A stretch of DNA of 64,000 nt from JAIYCX01 sp964353175 (lineage in GTDB: Bacteria > Bdellovibrionota_C > UBA2361 > SZUA-149 > DAOLCO01), in contig CAYGUX010000008.1 in assembly GCA_964353175.1 (NCBI GenBank), positions 27,812 through 91,811 on the forward strand, in the 5' to 3' direction. How positions within the stretch are numbered: the stretch's first letter is position 1; every line of letters starts with the position of its first letter. Below, piece by piece: positions 53,014 through 62,276 of the stretch. Under the pieces are notes generated by a model. That model did not search any database, was not told the origin of the DNA, and worked only from the letters and a program-made list of their open reading frames with translations. The position numbers were made by a program, and so were the translations under genes.

Positions 53014-53047
53014 CTTAGGATTGGCCAAATTAAAGGCCAATCCTAAG
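53014..53047 (+). terminator. Rho-independent terminator between convergent genes
   Basis: CTTAGGATTGGCC (53014-53026) pairs exactly with GGCCAATCCTAAG (53035-53047), a 13-bp stem with an 8-nt loop, followed by CATTTTTC. It terminates the secreted protein gene at 50110-52947. Confidence 0.9.
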
Positions 53048-53058
53048 CATTTTTCAAT

Positions 53059-54951
53059 CTACCTCAATCGACTTGCTCTCCAAGCGTACTCATAGCTACC
53101 TGATTCAGATAGAGTAGAACCAATTACGGTAGTTTTACCTACTAACTCACTACCATCTTCGGATAACGTAGCCGTATTCTTTAATATTTGTCCATTCTCT
53201 CCAACTACCTCAAAGGATACCTGAGCTAATCCACTATCTGATTTACTTCCTTCACCTAAAAAGTGTGAGAACATCAATTGTGAATCAACAGTAGATTTAC
53301 CACGGATACCAATTTGACTAACCGTAAGTCCCATCACTCCCTGATCAGTAGGATCAAAAGCGAAGTAACCTGAACCACTAGCAGGAGCATCTAAACTCCA
53401 TCCCCATACACCATATATTTCAGGAGCTACAGCTTTTGCATGATCTGAAGTTTTCTCTGAAGAACCTACCTTAGTACTAAGTACAGCTGACTTAGCATGT
53501 AAATTCTCAAGCATTACATCAAAACCATCCTTCAAGCCTTTCTCCATCCAATCGATAGAACTAGCTATGACAGTCTTACCATCAACCTCTCTTTCATAAC
53601 CCATTGAAGCTACTAAAGCTCCATCTTCTTTCTTATCTGAGTTATAAAATAATGCAGTGACATCAACTTCCAATAAAGTTTTAACCTCACCTTCTTGAGA
53701 AATACCATCTTTATTCTTATCAAACCAAAGAGCTATATCTTTTAACTCTTCACCGGAAACTTTTCCATCTAAGTCTCTATCTAGCTTGGATAAAGCTTCA
53801 TATCCATCTCTCCAAGGTGTTCCACGAGTATGTCCTTCCACCAAAGAGGCTAATCCATTTCCACCGAATGTCCAACTACCAAATAGTTGTGTGGCAGAAC
53901 TAATAACACCAGTATGTTCAGGATCATAAACTAGGAGAGGTAAAGCTTCAGACCCTCTCCACATCCAACTTTCATTGTCTGAATATGGGTCAAGTTTAAA
54001 ATTCACTATAGTACTAGGTATATCTTTATACTTCTCAGACCACACTAAAGAGATAGGAGTCGAGATTTCGCTATACAAACTCATGCTTCCACATTGCTCA
54101 AGTCCGCCCCTGACATCGGAAACTTCAGCTAATGAACAATCAGGAGTTAAATATAGCTGGCCAGAGACGCAGCCTTTCTTACCTTCCCTACTTCTAGTAC
54201 CTCCGCCAATCTGTCGAAAGCCATTATCTTCGCTTGGAATCAAATTTCGATACCCTCCGGTACAATTAATAAGAGATTTATTAGCCTGATAATTATCTCT
54301 ACTAGTTCCAGATCTTGCTAATAAGGCATCCCATAAGTGCTGAGTGAAAAATGCAGAGACTTTTTCCCCTTTATTATTCTGAACGTAGTTCTCACCAGCA
54401 GTATAAGTCGCTAGCGATCCAAGGCCAAGGTTCCTATCACTGATAATACTATTGACGATCTCCTCAAAACATGAAAGCTCAGTAGCACTTCCTGTTTGAC
54501 TAATTCTGAGGTCACTTTTTTTACCTCTAACTTTTCCATGAGAAAAATCAAACTGGTAGTAACCCTGACAAGCTTCCACTGTTGGAGGCAAGCTTGGCGG
54601 AATTGAAGGTGGCACACTTGGCGGAATTGAAGGCGGCACACTTGGCGGAATTGAAGGCGGCACACTTGGCGGAATTGAAACTACTACAATTGGAGTTGGA
54701 CACACTTCACAAGCCGAAGGAGCTGGGCAACTTGGCGCAGTAGGACAAGCAGGTGCGGTTGGACACTCACTAGGGCAACTCGGGCATCGCCGACAAGCTA
54801 CAGGCGTGGGACATACATTTGGAGGAGGGGTTGGACAAATTGAGAGCCCAATACTCTCAGGCCCACCAATCTCAGATGGTGGCATTGCATAAACGTGAGA
54901 TACTAGTCCGACAAATAGGAAAACAAGACAAACTAACTTATGAACCTTCAT
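53059..54951 (-). CDS. Secreted Cys/Pro-rich protein with EF-hand-like pair
   Basis: 630 residues from the ATG at 54951 (AAAGGG upstream); a GTG 6 nt earlier is the alternative. After a signal peptide (about 1-23) comes a Cys/Pro-rich stretch (CPTPPPNVCPTPVACRRCP) and a tandem PPSIPPSVPPS repeat encoded by a 24-bp direct repeat. Mid-protein there are two EF-hand-like calcium loops, DRDLDGKVSGEEL and DKNKDGISQEGEV. The C-terminal ~130 residues are beta-rich. It has no membrane segment beyond the signal. It is probably exported and calcium-binding. No family is assigned to the whole. It converges with the FG-GAP protein gene and lies upstream of the glycine-cleavage genes. Confidence 0.8.
   Translation of the reverse strand: MKVHKLVCLVFLFVGLVSHVYAMPPSEIGGPESIGLSICPTPPPNVCPTPVACRRCPSCPSECPTAPACPTAPSCPAPSACEVCPTPIVVVSIPPSVPPSIPPSVPPSIPPSVPPSIPPSLPPTVEACQGYYQFDFSHGKVRGKKSDLRISQTGSATELSCFEEIVNSIISDRNLGLGSLATYTAGENYVQNNKGEKVSAFFTQHLWDALLARSGTSRDNYQANKSLINCTGGYRNLIPSEDNGFRQIGGGTRSREGKKGCVSGQLYLTPDCSLAEVSDVRGGLEQCGSMSLYSEISTPISLVWSEKYKDIPSTIVNFKLDPYSDNESWMWRGSEALPLLVYDPEHTGVISSATQLFGSWTFGGNGLASLVEGHTRGTPWRDGYEALSKLDRDLDGKVSGEELKDIALWFDKNKDGISQEGEVKTLLEVDVTALFYNSDKKEDGALVASMGYEREVDGKTVIASSIDWMEKGLKDGFDVMLENLHAKSAVLSTKVGSSEKTSDHAKAVAPEIYGVWGWSLDAPASGSGYFAFDPTDQGVMGLTVSQIGIRGKSTVDSQLMFSHFLGEGSKSDSGLAQVSFEVVGENGQILKNTATLSEDGSELVGKTTVIGSTLSESGSYEYAWRASRLR
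54593..54680. repeat. 24-bp tandem repeat, about 3.7 copies
   Basis: Units start at 54593, 54617, 54641 and (partial) 54665 with the core CTTGGCGGAATTGAAGG and one internal base difference in the first copy. They encode the PPSIPPSV repeats of the secreted Cys/Pro-rich protein and keep the reading frame (24 = 8 codons), so copy number may vary between strains. Confidence 0.9.
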
Positions 54952-55108
54952 ACACACACCCTTTTAAATTTTATACACCAACATGCAATACGCATTAATA
55001 ACTATAATACAACCTTTAGATGCAGGTTTCTACTAAATAGTTATGACTATTAAAAAATAATTAGTGTTTTTTAATTTACGAAGAAAGAAGGCAAATCATT
55101 ACAAGGGC

Positions 55109-57934
55109 TTACACATCATATTCATCAATACCGCCACAGACACAGAATAAATTCCTATCGCCGTAGGCATTATCGACCCTACCAACATGAGGCCAAAACT
55201 TGTTTTCTCGAATAGAATCAATTGGATAGGCTGCTTTTTCCCTAGAATAATTAAACGGCCAATTTTCCTTAGCTAGTCTCTCCGCCGTATGAGGAGCATT
55301 CTTTAGGGGACTTTCAGCCGGGCTAAGCTTACCTGCGATAACATCCTCTATTTCCGCTCGAATAGAAATCATTGCGATACAAAACCTATCAAGCTCCTCT
55401 TTCGACTCACTCTCTGTAGGCTCTACCATCAATGTTTCAACTACCGGGAAGGATACTGTAGGAGCATGAAAGCCATAATCCATAAGGCGCTTAGCAATAT
55501 CAGTGACATCGATTCCCACTGATCGCTTTAAATGCCTGAGATCTAAGATGCACTCATGTGCGACATATCCATTTGACCCCTTATATAAGACTTCGTAGGC
55601 ACCCTCTAATTTTTTAGCCACATAGTTTGCATTTAAAATAGCTACTTGAGTCGCCTTCCTTAGATTATCAGGGCCCATCATCCGCATATACATCCAAGAA
55701 ATGGTCAATATGCTAGCTGATCCATATGGAGCGGCACTAACCGCGCCACTTCCAGGGATATAAGCAGCAATACTTCCAGGAAGATATGGTCTTAATGTTT
55801 CAGTTACAGCAATAGGACCCATCCCTGGGCCACCGCCTCCATGAGGAATACAAAATGTTTTATGCAAGTTTAAATGACATACATCCACACCAAACTCTCC
55901 AGCTCGACATAAACCTACCTGCGCATTCAAATTCGCCCCGTCCATATAAACCAATCCACCCACTCCATGAACCAGCTCAGTCATTTTTTTAATGCCTTCT
56001 TCAAACACCCCATGAGTAGAAGGGTAAGTAAGCATTAATACCATCACCGAATTTCCGAATTCATTTATCCGCTTTTCTAAATCAACTAAATCAACATTCC
56101 CGGACATATCGCACTTAACAACAACAACCTTCAATCCTGCCATATCTGCGCTCGCAGGATTTGTCCCATGTGCTGAAGCAGGTATCAAGCATACCTTTCT
56201 TTCAATATCTTTTTTCGATTTAAAATAAGCTCTAACTACCATCAATCCAGCGAATTCTCCTTGAGCACCGGAATTAGGTTGCAAAGATACCGCTGGTAGG
56301 CCTGTAATCTCTCCCAACCAGGCTTCTAAATCATTAAACATCATCTGATAGCCAAGAGCTTGTTCCCTCGGAGCAAAAGGATGCATAACAGAAAACTCCT
56401 TCCAAGAAACCGGCAACATCTCAGAAGTAGCATTTAATTTCATGGTACAAGAACCAAGCGGAATCATGGAATGTGCGAGCGAGAGATCTCTATTCTGTAA
56501 TTTATTTATATAACGAAGTAACTCCGTTTCAGAATGATAAGAGTTAAAGACCTTATCCGTTAAAAAATCACTTTTTCTAATAAAGTCTTTTCCAATAGTA
56601 GAACCTCTAGGACTAGCATCAAGCTCTACAGTAAAAATAGCTAAAATATTAGATAAGTCTTTATCGCTAACAGTCTCGTCAAAACTTATACCCACGCTAG
56701 AATCTGAGAAATATCTAAAATTAATCTCTAACTCTTCTGCCATCTTCTTGATCTCTACAACATTTGACAGGGGAAGAGTTCTAATAGTATCAAAAAAGTT
56801 AGAAGTCTTAATCCCGATGCCACCCTTCTCTAGGGCATCTTTTAGAATACTAGTTTTTAAATGAATCTTACTGGCGATTTCTTTTAAACCTTTTGGCCCA
56901 TGATAAACTGCATACATACTAGCCATGATAGCCAATAGAACTTGAGCGGTACAAATATTACTAGTCGCTCGCTCTCTCTTAATGTGTTGCTCTCTAGTTT
57001 GCAGTGCCAGTCTAAGTGCTCTTTTTCCGTCAGCATCCTTAGACACACCCACCAAACGACCCGGGATCTCCCTCTGATACTCAGAACGAGTAGCCATAAA
57101 TGCCGCATGTGGACCACCATATCCCATAGGGACACCAAATCTCTGAGCACTCCCCACTACCACATCCGCTCCTAGATTCCCTGGAGCTTCGACTAAAGTC
57201 AATGCTAATAAATCAGACGCTACAACTAAATGTGCGCCAGTCGTTTTAGCTAACTTGGAATAATCTTGAACCTTCAACAACTCACCATCAGTAGATGGAG
57301 ATTGAATAATCACAGCGAATACACCACTTAGATCATTAATATCTTTTAAATCATCAAAAATTTGTATTTCAATCTCTAATGGTTCTGCCCTAGTTTCTAA
57401 AACTTCAAGTGACTGAGTATGAAGGCCACTATGCACCAACACCTTGGTCCCAAGTGTTTTATGGTTTACACGATAAGATAAGGTCATAGCCTCTGCAACT
57501 GCAGTCGCCTCATCAAGCAAAGAAGCATTGGCTAAATCTAGTCCACTAAGATCACAAACTAAAGTTTGAAAATTCAATAAAGCTTCTAATCTACCTTGAG
57601 CAATCTCAGCTTGATAAGGAGTATATTGAGTGTACCAACATGGATTCTCTAAAATGTTTCTTTGTATAACTGCGGGAGTAAGTGTACCATAATATCCTTG
57701 TCCAAGATAAGAACGCCACACCTGATTTTGTTCCGCATAAGAACGAAGTTGATCTATGGCTTGAACTTCAGAGAGTCCTTCTGGCACGTCCAATTTAGAT
57801 TCAAGGGAGATATTGGGCGGAATTACCTTACTTGAAAAAGAATCTAAAGAATCTTCACCTAAGAGCAAAAGCATCTCTTGAATATCCTTCTCCCTTGGCC
57901 CTAAATGGCGACTTGCGAACTCATTCTTTAACAT
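55109..57934 (-). CDS. gcvP: Glycine dehydrogenase (decarboxylating), P protein
   Basis: 941 residues, a full single-chain P protein (both halves present). The pyridoxal-phosphate lysine lies in HLNLHKTFCIPHGGGGPGMGP, with characteristic segments FASRHLGPREKDIQEMLLLLG at the N-terminus and PLGSCTMKLN in the middle. It decarboxylates glycine and passes the aminomethyl group to lipoyl-GcvH in the cytoplasm. It is the last gene of a folD-gcvT-gcvH-gcvP operon, 52 nt after gcvH; GGGAG precedes its ATG. The 941-residue length is normal. Confidence 0.98.
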   Translation of the reverse strand: MLKNEFASRHLGPREKDIQEMLLLLGEDSLDSFSSKVIPPNISLESKLDVPEGLSEVQAIDQLRSYAEQNQVWRSYLGQGYYGTLTPAVIQRNILENPCWYTQYTPYQAEIAQGRLEALLNFQTLVCDLSGLDLANASLLDEATAVAEAMTLSYRVNHKTLGTKVLVHSGLHTQSLEVLETRAEPLEIEIQIFDDLKDINDLSGVFAVIIQSPSTDGELLKVQDYSKLAKTTGAHLVVASDLLALTLVEAPGNLGADVVVGSAQRFGVPMGYGGPHAAFMATRSEYQREIPGRLVGVSKDADGKRALRLALQTREQHIKRERATSNICTAQVLLAIMASMYAVYHGPKGLKEIASKIHLKTSILKDALEKGGIGIKTSNFFDTIRTLPLSNVVEIKKMAEELEINFRYFSDSSVGISFDETVSDKDLSNILAIFTVELDASPRGSTIGKDFIRKSDFLTDKVFNSYHSETELLRYINKLQNRDLSLAHSMIPLGSCTMKLNATSEMLPVSWKEFSVMHPFAPREQALGYQMMFNDLEAWLGEITGLPAVSLQPNSGAQGEFAGLMVVRAYFKSKKDIERKVCLIPASAHGTNPASADMAGLKVVVVKCDMSGNVDLVDLEKRINEFGNSVMVLMLTYPSTHGVFEEGIKKMTELVHGVGGLVYMDGANLNAQVGLCRAGEFGVDVCHLNLHKTFCIPHGGGGPGMGPIAVTETLRPYLPGSIAAYIPGSGAVSAAPYGSASILTISWMYMRMMGPDNLRKATQVAILNANYVAKKLEGAYEVLYKGSNGYVAHECILDLRHLKRSVGIDVTDIAKRLMDYGFHAPTVSFPVVETLMVEPTESESKEELDRFCIAMISIRAEIEDVIAGKLSPAESPLKNAPHTAERLAKENWPFNYSREKAAYPIDSIRENKFWPHVGRVDNAYGDRNLFCVCGGIDEYDV

Positions 57935-57986
57935 GACAACAAAACTCCCGGTCTAAACTAACAATCTTGAAAAACAAAGTAGTTTC

Positions 57987-58373
57987 CTACTTACTAATAC
58001 TATCAACTAAGTCATTATAAGCACCCTGGGCGAGTAAACTTGATGCTTCACCCTGATCGCTGGACTTTATTTTAACCATCCATGCACCTTTAAAAGGATC
58101 TTCATTTACTAATTCAGGTTTAGCTTTTAAATCCTCATTAATCTCTACTATCTCCCCACTAAGAGGAGCATATATATCACTAACAGCCTTTACCGATTCT
58201 ACAGTAAACATGACCTCGCCCTTTACGACAGACTTCCCAACTTCTGGTAGATCCACATACACCACATCTCCAAGCTCACTGCCCGCATAATCCGTTATCC
58301 CAACTGAAGCGACCCCATCTTTTAAGTTAATCCACTCATGATCTTCAGTATATAAAAATGACTCTGGTCTCAT
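57987..58373 (-). CDS. gcvH: Glycine cleavage system H protein
   Basis: 128 residues. The lipoyl-lysine site is ESVKAVSDIYAPLSGEI, with the flanking GVASVGITDYAGSELGDVVYVDLPEVG. It shuttles the aminomethyl group between GcvP and GcvT and the reducing equivalents to the lipoamide dehydrogenase. It lies between gcvT (22 nt upstream) and gcvP in the operon; AGGAG precedes the ATG. Lipoamide dehydrogenase is not in the window. Confidence 0.98.
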   Translation of the reverse strand: MRPESFLYTEDHEWINLKDGVASVGITDYAGSELGDVVYVDLPEVGKSVVKGEVMFTVESVKAVSDIYAPLSGEIVEINEDLKAKPELVNEDPFKGAWMVKIKSSDQGEASSLLAQGAYNDLVDSISK

Positions 58374-58395
58374 CTTATGCTCCTTCTAGTTTAAA

Positions 58396-59535
58396 TTATT
58401 TTTTACTCTTCTTATAAAAAGGCAAGCCTACTATCCTCACAGGCAATTCCTTATCTCTAACCTTAACACTTAAAGGTTTCCTCCCATCAGCAAACTCTTT
58501 TAATACAAATGCAAGTCCAATCGCCTTATTCACAGTAGGAGTCTTAGTACCACTACAAACCCAACCCACAGTTTTACCGTTAGAGATAACAGAATACTCA
58601 GCCCTAATAATACCTGGCCCCTCGACTTCAAGCCCGACTAAAACAGGCGTAACTCCCATCTCTTTCTGTTTTATCAATGCTAAAGACCCAACAAATGGCC
58701 CCTTATCGAAACTTACAAATCTATCAAGACCTGCATTCAGAGGAGTTATCTCTTCTTTTATCTCATGACCATGCAAGGGCAAATTAGCCTCTATCCTCAA
58801 AGTATCCCTCGCACCTAATCCACAAGGAACTAAATTTACGTTCAATTCATTTGCCTTCGTAAACAAAGCGTTCCACACCTCTTCGCCCTTCTCCATGGGC
58901 ACAAAAACTTCCACTCCATCCTCCCCTGAATAACCAGTCCTTGCCATAATACAAGGTACTTCCGGAACAAAATATTCAGAAAGAATCTTAAATGCGAATC
59001 GTTTAAGCTCTCTGGCATCATCGCCAAATACTTCTGCTAGAAAACCCATCGCCAAGGGACCTTGCACTGCGAACTGCATATACTGCGGAGACAAATTTTT
59101 AATAGTACAATCAAAGTCTCCCTTATGTTTTAGGAACCACTGATAATCCACTTCCGTATTTGAAGCATTTACACAAACAAAATACTTAGATTCATTTATT
59201 CTATAGACGATAATATCATCAACTACCCCGCCTAGTTTATTAAGCATCAATCCATACTGAGCCTTACCATCTACCAACTTAGAAATGTCATTGGTAGAGA
59301 TAAGTTGTAGTAAGTCCTCTGCACCTACTCCTTCCAACATCAACTGCCCCATGTGACTTACGTCAAAAATCCCAACACCAGTTCTCACTGATTCATGCTC
59401 ATGAGCTAAACCTGAATATTGAACAGGCATGTTCCAACCAGCGAAAGGAACAAACTTAGCCCCCAAGGCCTTATGTACTTCTCTCAACGGCAACTCTTTT
59501 ATTGGGCCATCTAAAGATGATTCTACTTCAGCCAT
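58396..59535 (-). CDS. gcvT: Aminomethyltransferase (glycine cleavage T protein)
   Basis: 379 residues. Family features are ALGAKFVPFAGWNMPVQYSG, GIFDVSHMGQLML, the folate-binding AQYGLMLNKLGGVVDDIIVYR, CIMARTGYSGEDGVEVF and GARDTLRIEANLPLHGHEI. It transfers the methylene group from aminomethyl-lipoyl-GcvH to tetrahydrofolate, releasing ammonia. It is 2 nt after folD and 22 nt before gcvH, so it is clearly in the operon. The N-terminus (MAEVESSLDGPIKE) is slightly longer than usual. Confidence 0.98.
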   Translation of the reverse strand: MAEVESSLDGPIKELPLREVHKALGAKFVPFAGWNMPVQYSGLAHEHESVRTGVGIFDVSHMGQLMLEGVGAEDLLQLISTNDISKLVDGKAQYGLMLNKLGGVVDDIIVYRINESKYFVCVNASNTEVDYQWFLKHKGDFDCTIKNLSPQYMQFAVQGPLAMGFLAEVFGDDARELKRFAFKILSEYFVPEVPCIMARTGYSGEDGVEVFVPMEKGEEVWNALFTKANELNVNLVPCGLGARDTLRIEANLPLHGHEIKEEITPLNAGLDRFVSFDKGPFVGSLALIKQKEMGVTPVLVGLEVEGPGIIRAEYSVISNGKTVGWVCSGTKTPTVNKAIGLAFVLKEFADGRKPLSVKVRDKELPVRIVGLPFYKKSKK

Positions 59536-59537
59536 AT

Positions 59538-60419
59538 CTACTTATCCTTATTATTGTTCGCACAAATTAAAACATTACTCATCAACATTGCCATCGTCAT
59601 AGGGCCAACCCCTCCAGGAACAGGTGTAATCGCTCCAGCAACCAACTTACATGATTCAAAATCACAGTCACCGACAATCTTCCCATCATCTAAATATGTA
59701 ATGCCCACATCAATCACTATCACCCCAGGCTTTAGCATGTCTCCAGTAATTAAATTCGACTTACCTGTAGCTACCACTAAGATATCAGCCTGCTTAACGA
59801 TACTATCTAAATCCTTAGTTTTGCTATGGCATTGACTTAGAGTGGCATTTTGATTTTGAAGTAAAATCGCACTTGGTTTTCCCACTAGTTTAGATCGACC
59901 AAGAACTACCGCCCTTAGACCACTTAGGTCTGAACTCTCTCCGAGTTGACGCCTTCCCTCAAGCACCAACTTCAAAATACCAATTGGAGTACACGGCAAT
60001 TGACAAGAATCATCACCTGTTAAGACTAAACGTCCAATTAATTCAGGATGAAGTCCATCCACATCTTTTTTAGGGCTTATTTTACAAAGAATCTTTTCTT
60101 CATCAAACTTTGATGGCAATGGCAATTGAACTAGAATAGCATCAACTTCAGGATCTCGATTCAATAAAACAATTTGATCGATAATGTCTTTTTGTGTGGT
60201 ATCTTCATCAAACTCCAAGATACTGGCATCGAGACCCAATGAATTTGCTAATTTTTTCTTAGAGTTTAAGTACTTCTTAGAGCCCGCATCAGCACCAATC
60301 AATAACATTACTAAAGAAGCTGGTCTCTTAGTGACTATGGTAAAACTATCAGCCTCAGCTTTCGTCCTAAGATTTGATTGTTCTGCTAACTTTCTTCCAT
60401 CTATAATCAAAGCGGTCAT
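59538..60419 (-). CDS. folD: Bifunctional methylenetetrahydrofolate dehydrogenase/cyclohydrolase
   Basis: 293 residues. FolD features are YLNSKKKLANSLGLDAS (the active-site Lys region), DAILVQLPLPSKFDEEKIL, ISPKKDVDGLHPELIGRL, PCTPIGILKL, VVLGRSKLVGKPSAILL and GDVDF-like GDCDFESCKLVAGAITPVPGGVGPMT. It converts 5,10-methylene-THF to 10-formyl-THF. As first gene of the glycine-cleavage operon it handles the methylene-THF that GcvT makes. The only divergent partner is the alanine dehydrogenase gene; no glycine riboswitch is visible in the ~107-nt spacer. Confidence 0.97.
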   Translation of the reverse strand: MTALIIDGRKLAEQSNLRTKAEADSFTIVTKRPASLVMLLIGADAGSKKYLNSKKKLANSLGLDASILEFDEDTTQKDIIDQIVLLNRDPEVDAILVQLPLPSKFDEEKILCKISPKKDVDGLHPELIGRLVLTGDDSCQLPCTPIGILKLVLEGRRQLGESSDLSGLRAVVLGRSKLVGKPSAILLQNQNATLSQCHSKTKDLDSIVKQADILVVATGKSNLITGDMLKPGVIVIDVGITYLDDGKIVGDCDFESCKLVAGAITPVPGGVGPMTMAMLMSNVLICANNNKDK

Positions 60420-60526
60420 TTAGTACTTTGCCTTATGCCTTTTTATGAGTATGTTCATTCAATAATTTTAAAAAGATAGTAACAGAACACAGAAGTAAGT
60501 CGAGTGCCTAGCCTAAGAAAAAATCT

Positions 60527-61624
60527 ATGATCATTTCCATACCAAGAGAAAGAAAAGCCAATGAAAAAAGAGTGGCAATAACCCCCGAAGGGAGTAGGGA
60601 ATTAGTGGCGCTAGGAGCTACAATCTTGATCGAAGAGGGCGCTGGTCTGGGAAGTGGTTTTGAAGATTCAGAATATGTTCTAGCAGGAGCAAAGATTAGT
60701 AGCTCTTTAAAAAACCTTATGGAAACCGCAGATATTTTTCTAAAAGTAAAAGAACCTGCTCCAGAAGAATTTAATTTCCTACACTCCAATATGATAGCAT
60801 TCTCATTCCTTCATCCAGCAGGATCAAGGGAATTAACAGATGCTTTACTAAACTCAAAAGTTATAGGCCTTGATTATGACCTAATCGAGAATGAAGACGG
60901 AAAATTTCACATTCTAGAACCAATGAGTGTAATTGCAGGGAAACTCTCTATACACGTAGCCTCTGAGTTTATGCTTAGTCATCGTGGCGGAAAAGGCTTT
61001 TTATTTGATGGGCTAAAAGGAGTCCCCCCTGCTTCAGTCCTCGTGTTAGGAGCAGGAGTTTCTGGATTCTCGGCCGCAAAAAGGGCCCATGACATAGGGG
61101 CTAAAGTAACTCTTCTTGATATTAATCAAGATAAACTAAATAAGGCTAAGGCCCTCTGCCCCGAGATAACAACTCTAATCTCAGATCCTACAATGATAAA
61201 AAACCAACTACCATTACACGACGTCATCGTTGGCGCTGTTCTAGTGGCTGGAGCGAAAGCACCAATCCTCATCAAAAAAGAAGACCTAGCCAATATGAAA
61301 AAAGGATCTATTTTTATTGATATCGCGATAGACCAAGGAGGAATAGCTGAAACGTCCAAAGCAACCTCACTAAATGACCCCGTTTACACAGAGGATGGAG
61401 TGATACATTACTGCGTACCCAATATGCCCGCCATGGTTCCACTAAGCTCAACAATAGCGCTAACCCAGGAAACCCTCCCTTGGCTAAAAAAGCTATGCGT
61501 AAATAACCTAGACACCTTAAGCTCCAAGTACCCAGGTCTTAAAAAGGGAATAGTCTGTAAAAATGGCGTCTTATGTAATAAAGCCATCGCTGATACTTTC
61601 AGATTGGAGTGGAGCGCGGCCTAA
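60527..61624 (+). CDS. ald: Alanine dehydrogenase
   Basis: 365 residues of the AlaDH/PNT family. Features are IISIPRERKANEKRVAITPEG, the substrate-binding FLKVKEPAPEEF, the NAD-binding VLVLGAGVSGFSAAKRAHDIGAKVTLLDI and HYCVPNMPAMVPLSSTIALTQETLPW. It reversibly converts L-alanine, NAD+ and water to pyruvate, NADH and ammonia in the cytoplasm. It is divergent from the glycine-cleavage operon, so amino-acid catabolism and ammonia handling are grouped here. A hairpin with a T-run follows 10 nt after the stop. Confidence 0.96.
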   Translation: MIISIPRERKANEKRVAITPEGSRELVALGATILIEEGAGLGSGFEDSEYVLAGAKISSSLKNLMETADIFLKVKEPAPEEFNFLHSNMIAFSFLHPAGSRELTDALLNSKVIGLDYDLIENEDGKFHILEPMSVIAGKLSIHVASEFMLSHRGGKGFLFDGLKGVPPASVLVLGAGVSGFSAAKRAHDIGAKVTLLDINQDKLNKAKALCPEITTLISDPTMIKNQLPLHDVIVGAVLVAGAKAPILIKKEDLANMKKGSIFIDIAIDQGGIAETSKATSLNDPVYTEDGVIHYCVPNMPAMVPLSSTIALTQETLPWLKKLCVNNLDTLSSKYPGLKKGIVCKNGVLCNKAIADTFRLEWSAA

Positions 61625-61633
61625 ATTGAGACA

Positions 61634-61667
61634 AAAATTAGCCACATCTTTATATCTGGCTAATTTT
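61634..61667 (+). terminator. Rho-independent terminator of the alanine dehydrogenase gene
   Basis: AAAATTAGCCA pairs with TGGCTAATTTT, an 11-bp stem with a short loop (ATTTATAT-like). The T-run is part of the right arm. Confidence 0.85.
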
Positions 61668-61765
61668 ATGATAAATTCTGCTTTGTACGGACTAGCACTA
61701 TGATTTCCAAAATCACTTAAGGTCCAGTTCTTTAACATTCCAATCCGAGTAGATGAAATAGAAAT

Positions 61766-61802
61766 CGTTCTACCCTTTTTATAAAATAAAAAGGGTAGAA
61801 CG
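61766..61802. repeat. Perfect 17-bp inverted repeat with 3-nt loop
   Basis: CGTTCTACCCTTTTTAT (61766-61782) and its exact reverse complement (61786-61802) are separated by AAA; one more pair extends the stem. The rest of the 61625-61954 spacer shows no gene. It may be a second terminator, a small-RNA end or a palindromic repeat. Confidence 0.7.
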
Positions 61803-61954
61803 AGAAAGACTGGTGAACTTTTTTCGTTCTTTACAATTGAATTTCACCTGAAAGGTTATATCGTGGTAAAGGAAATTATACCCGTTTTGAGTGAAAAAAA
61901 GTAATCAAACTGATCATCTCAACAAACACAGATGAGTTTCGTGTGAAAGGCCTA

Positions 61955-62137
61955 ATGTCTTCTATCGTGAGGACATTCCATGGTATCGACGCTTCCATTG
62001 CGGAACTTGAAGGTACGGACGCATGCCCTCTCCTCGAGAAAATCATCGGACTGAATCCCCCATCCCATCGCGCAGGATGCGGCGGATCTTGGGTTCACGC
62101 TATTCCAGAACCCCTAAGGGTAGCTGAAGCGGCATAG
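61955..62137 (+). CDS. Small protein of unknown function
   Basis: 60 residues from the ATG at 61955, which has AAAGG 5 nt upstream; a GTG at 61943 is the alternative. It contains SSIVRTFHGIDASIAELEGT, then ACPLLEKIIGLNPPSHRAGCGGSWV and ends AEAA. The coding stretch looks more GC-rich than its surroundings. It has no signal or membrane segment and no recognised family. Its own terminator hairpin (62161-62200) follows 24 nt after the stop. It could be a real small gene or an RNA with incidental frame; both remain open. Confidence 0.5.
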   Translation: MSSIVRTFHGIDASIAELEGTDACPLLEKIIGLNPPSHRAGCGGSWVHAIPEPLRVAEAA

Positions 62138-62160
62138 AAAATGTAGCAAGTCTATGCAAT

Positions 62161-62200
62161 ACAACCAGAACGGTTCCCTCCCTTTCTGGTTGTTCTTTAT
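62161..62200 (+). terminator. Rho-independent terminator
   Basis: ACAACCAGAA (62161-62170) pairs exactly with TTCTGGTTGT (62184-62193), a 10-bp stem, followed by TCTTTATTTT. It ends the transcript of the small gene at 61955-62137. Confidence 0.85.
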
Positions 62201-62276
62201 TTTAATTAATAAAGAATACTGTTTAAAGGTAATATATTTAGTAAGAATATGAAGAATATTAATTTCTCCAGATGAA

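Noticed and set aside
54593..54680. CRISPR array
   Set aside because: The 24-bp units are adjacent without spacers and encode a Pro-rich protein repeat in frame.
59554..59835. Plus-strand open frame over folD
   Set aside because: It overlaps a well-supported minus-strand gene in the opposite frame and has no ribosome site or recognisable protein. The many similar frames over gcvP, actB and the giant coiled-coil gene were left out for the same reason.
60420..60526. Glycine riboswitch upstream of folD-gcvTHP
   Set aside because: The ~107-nt spacer is too short and I see no tandem-aptamer pattern; nothing supports it.
61943..62200. tmRNA or another known RNA gene
   Set aside because: The frame ends in AEAA, but no tRNA-like ends, pseudoknots or other family features are visible.
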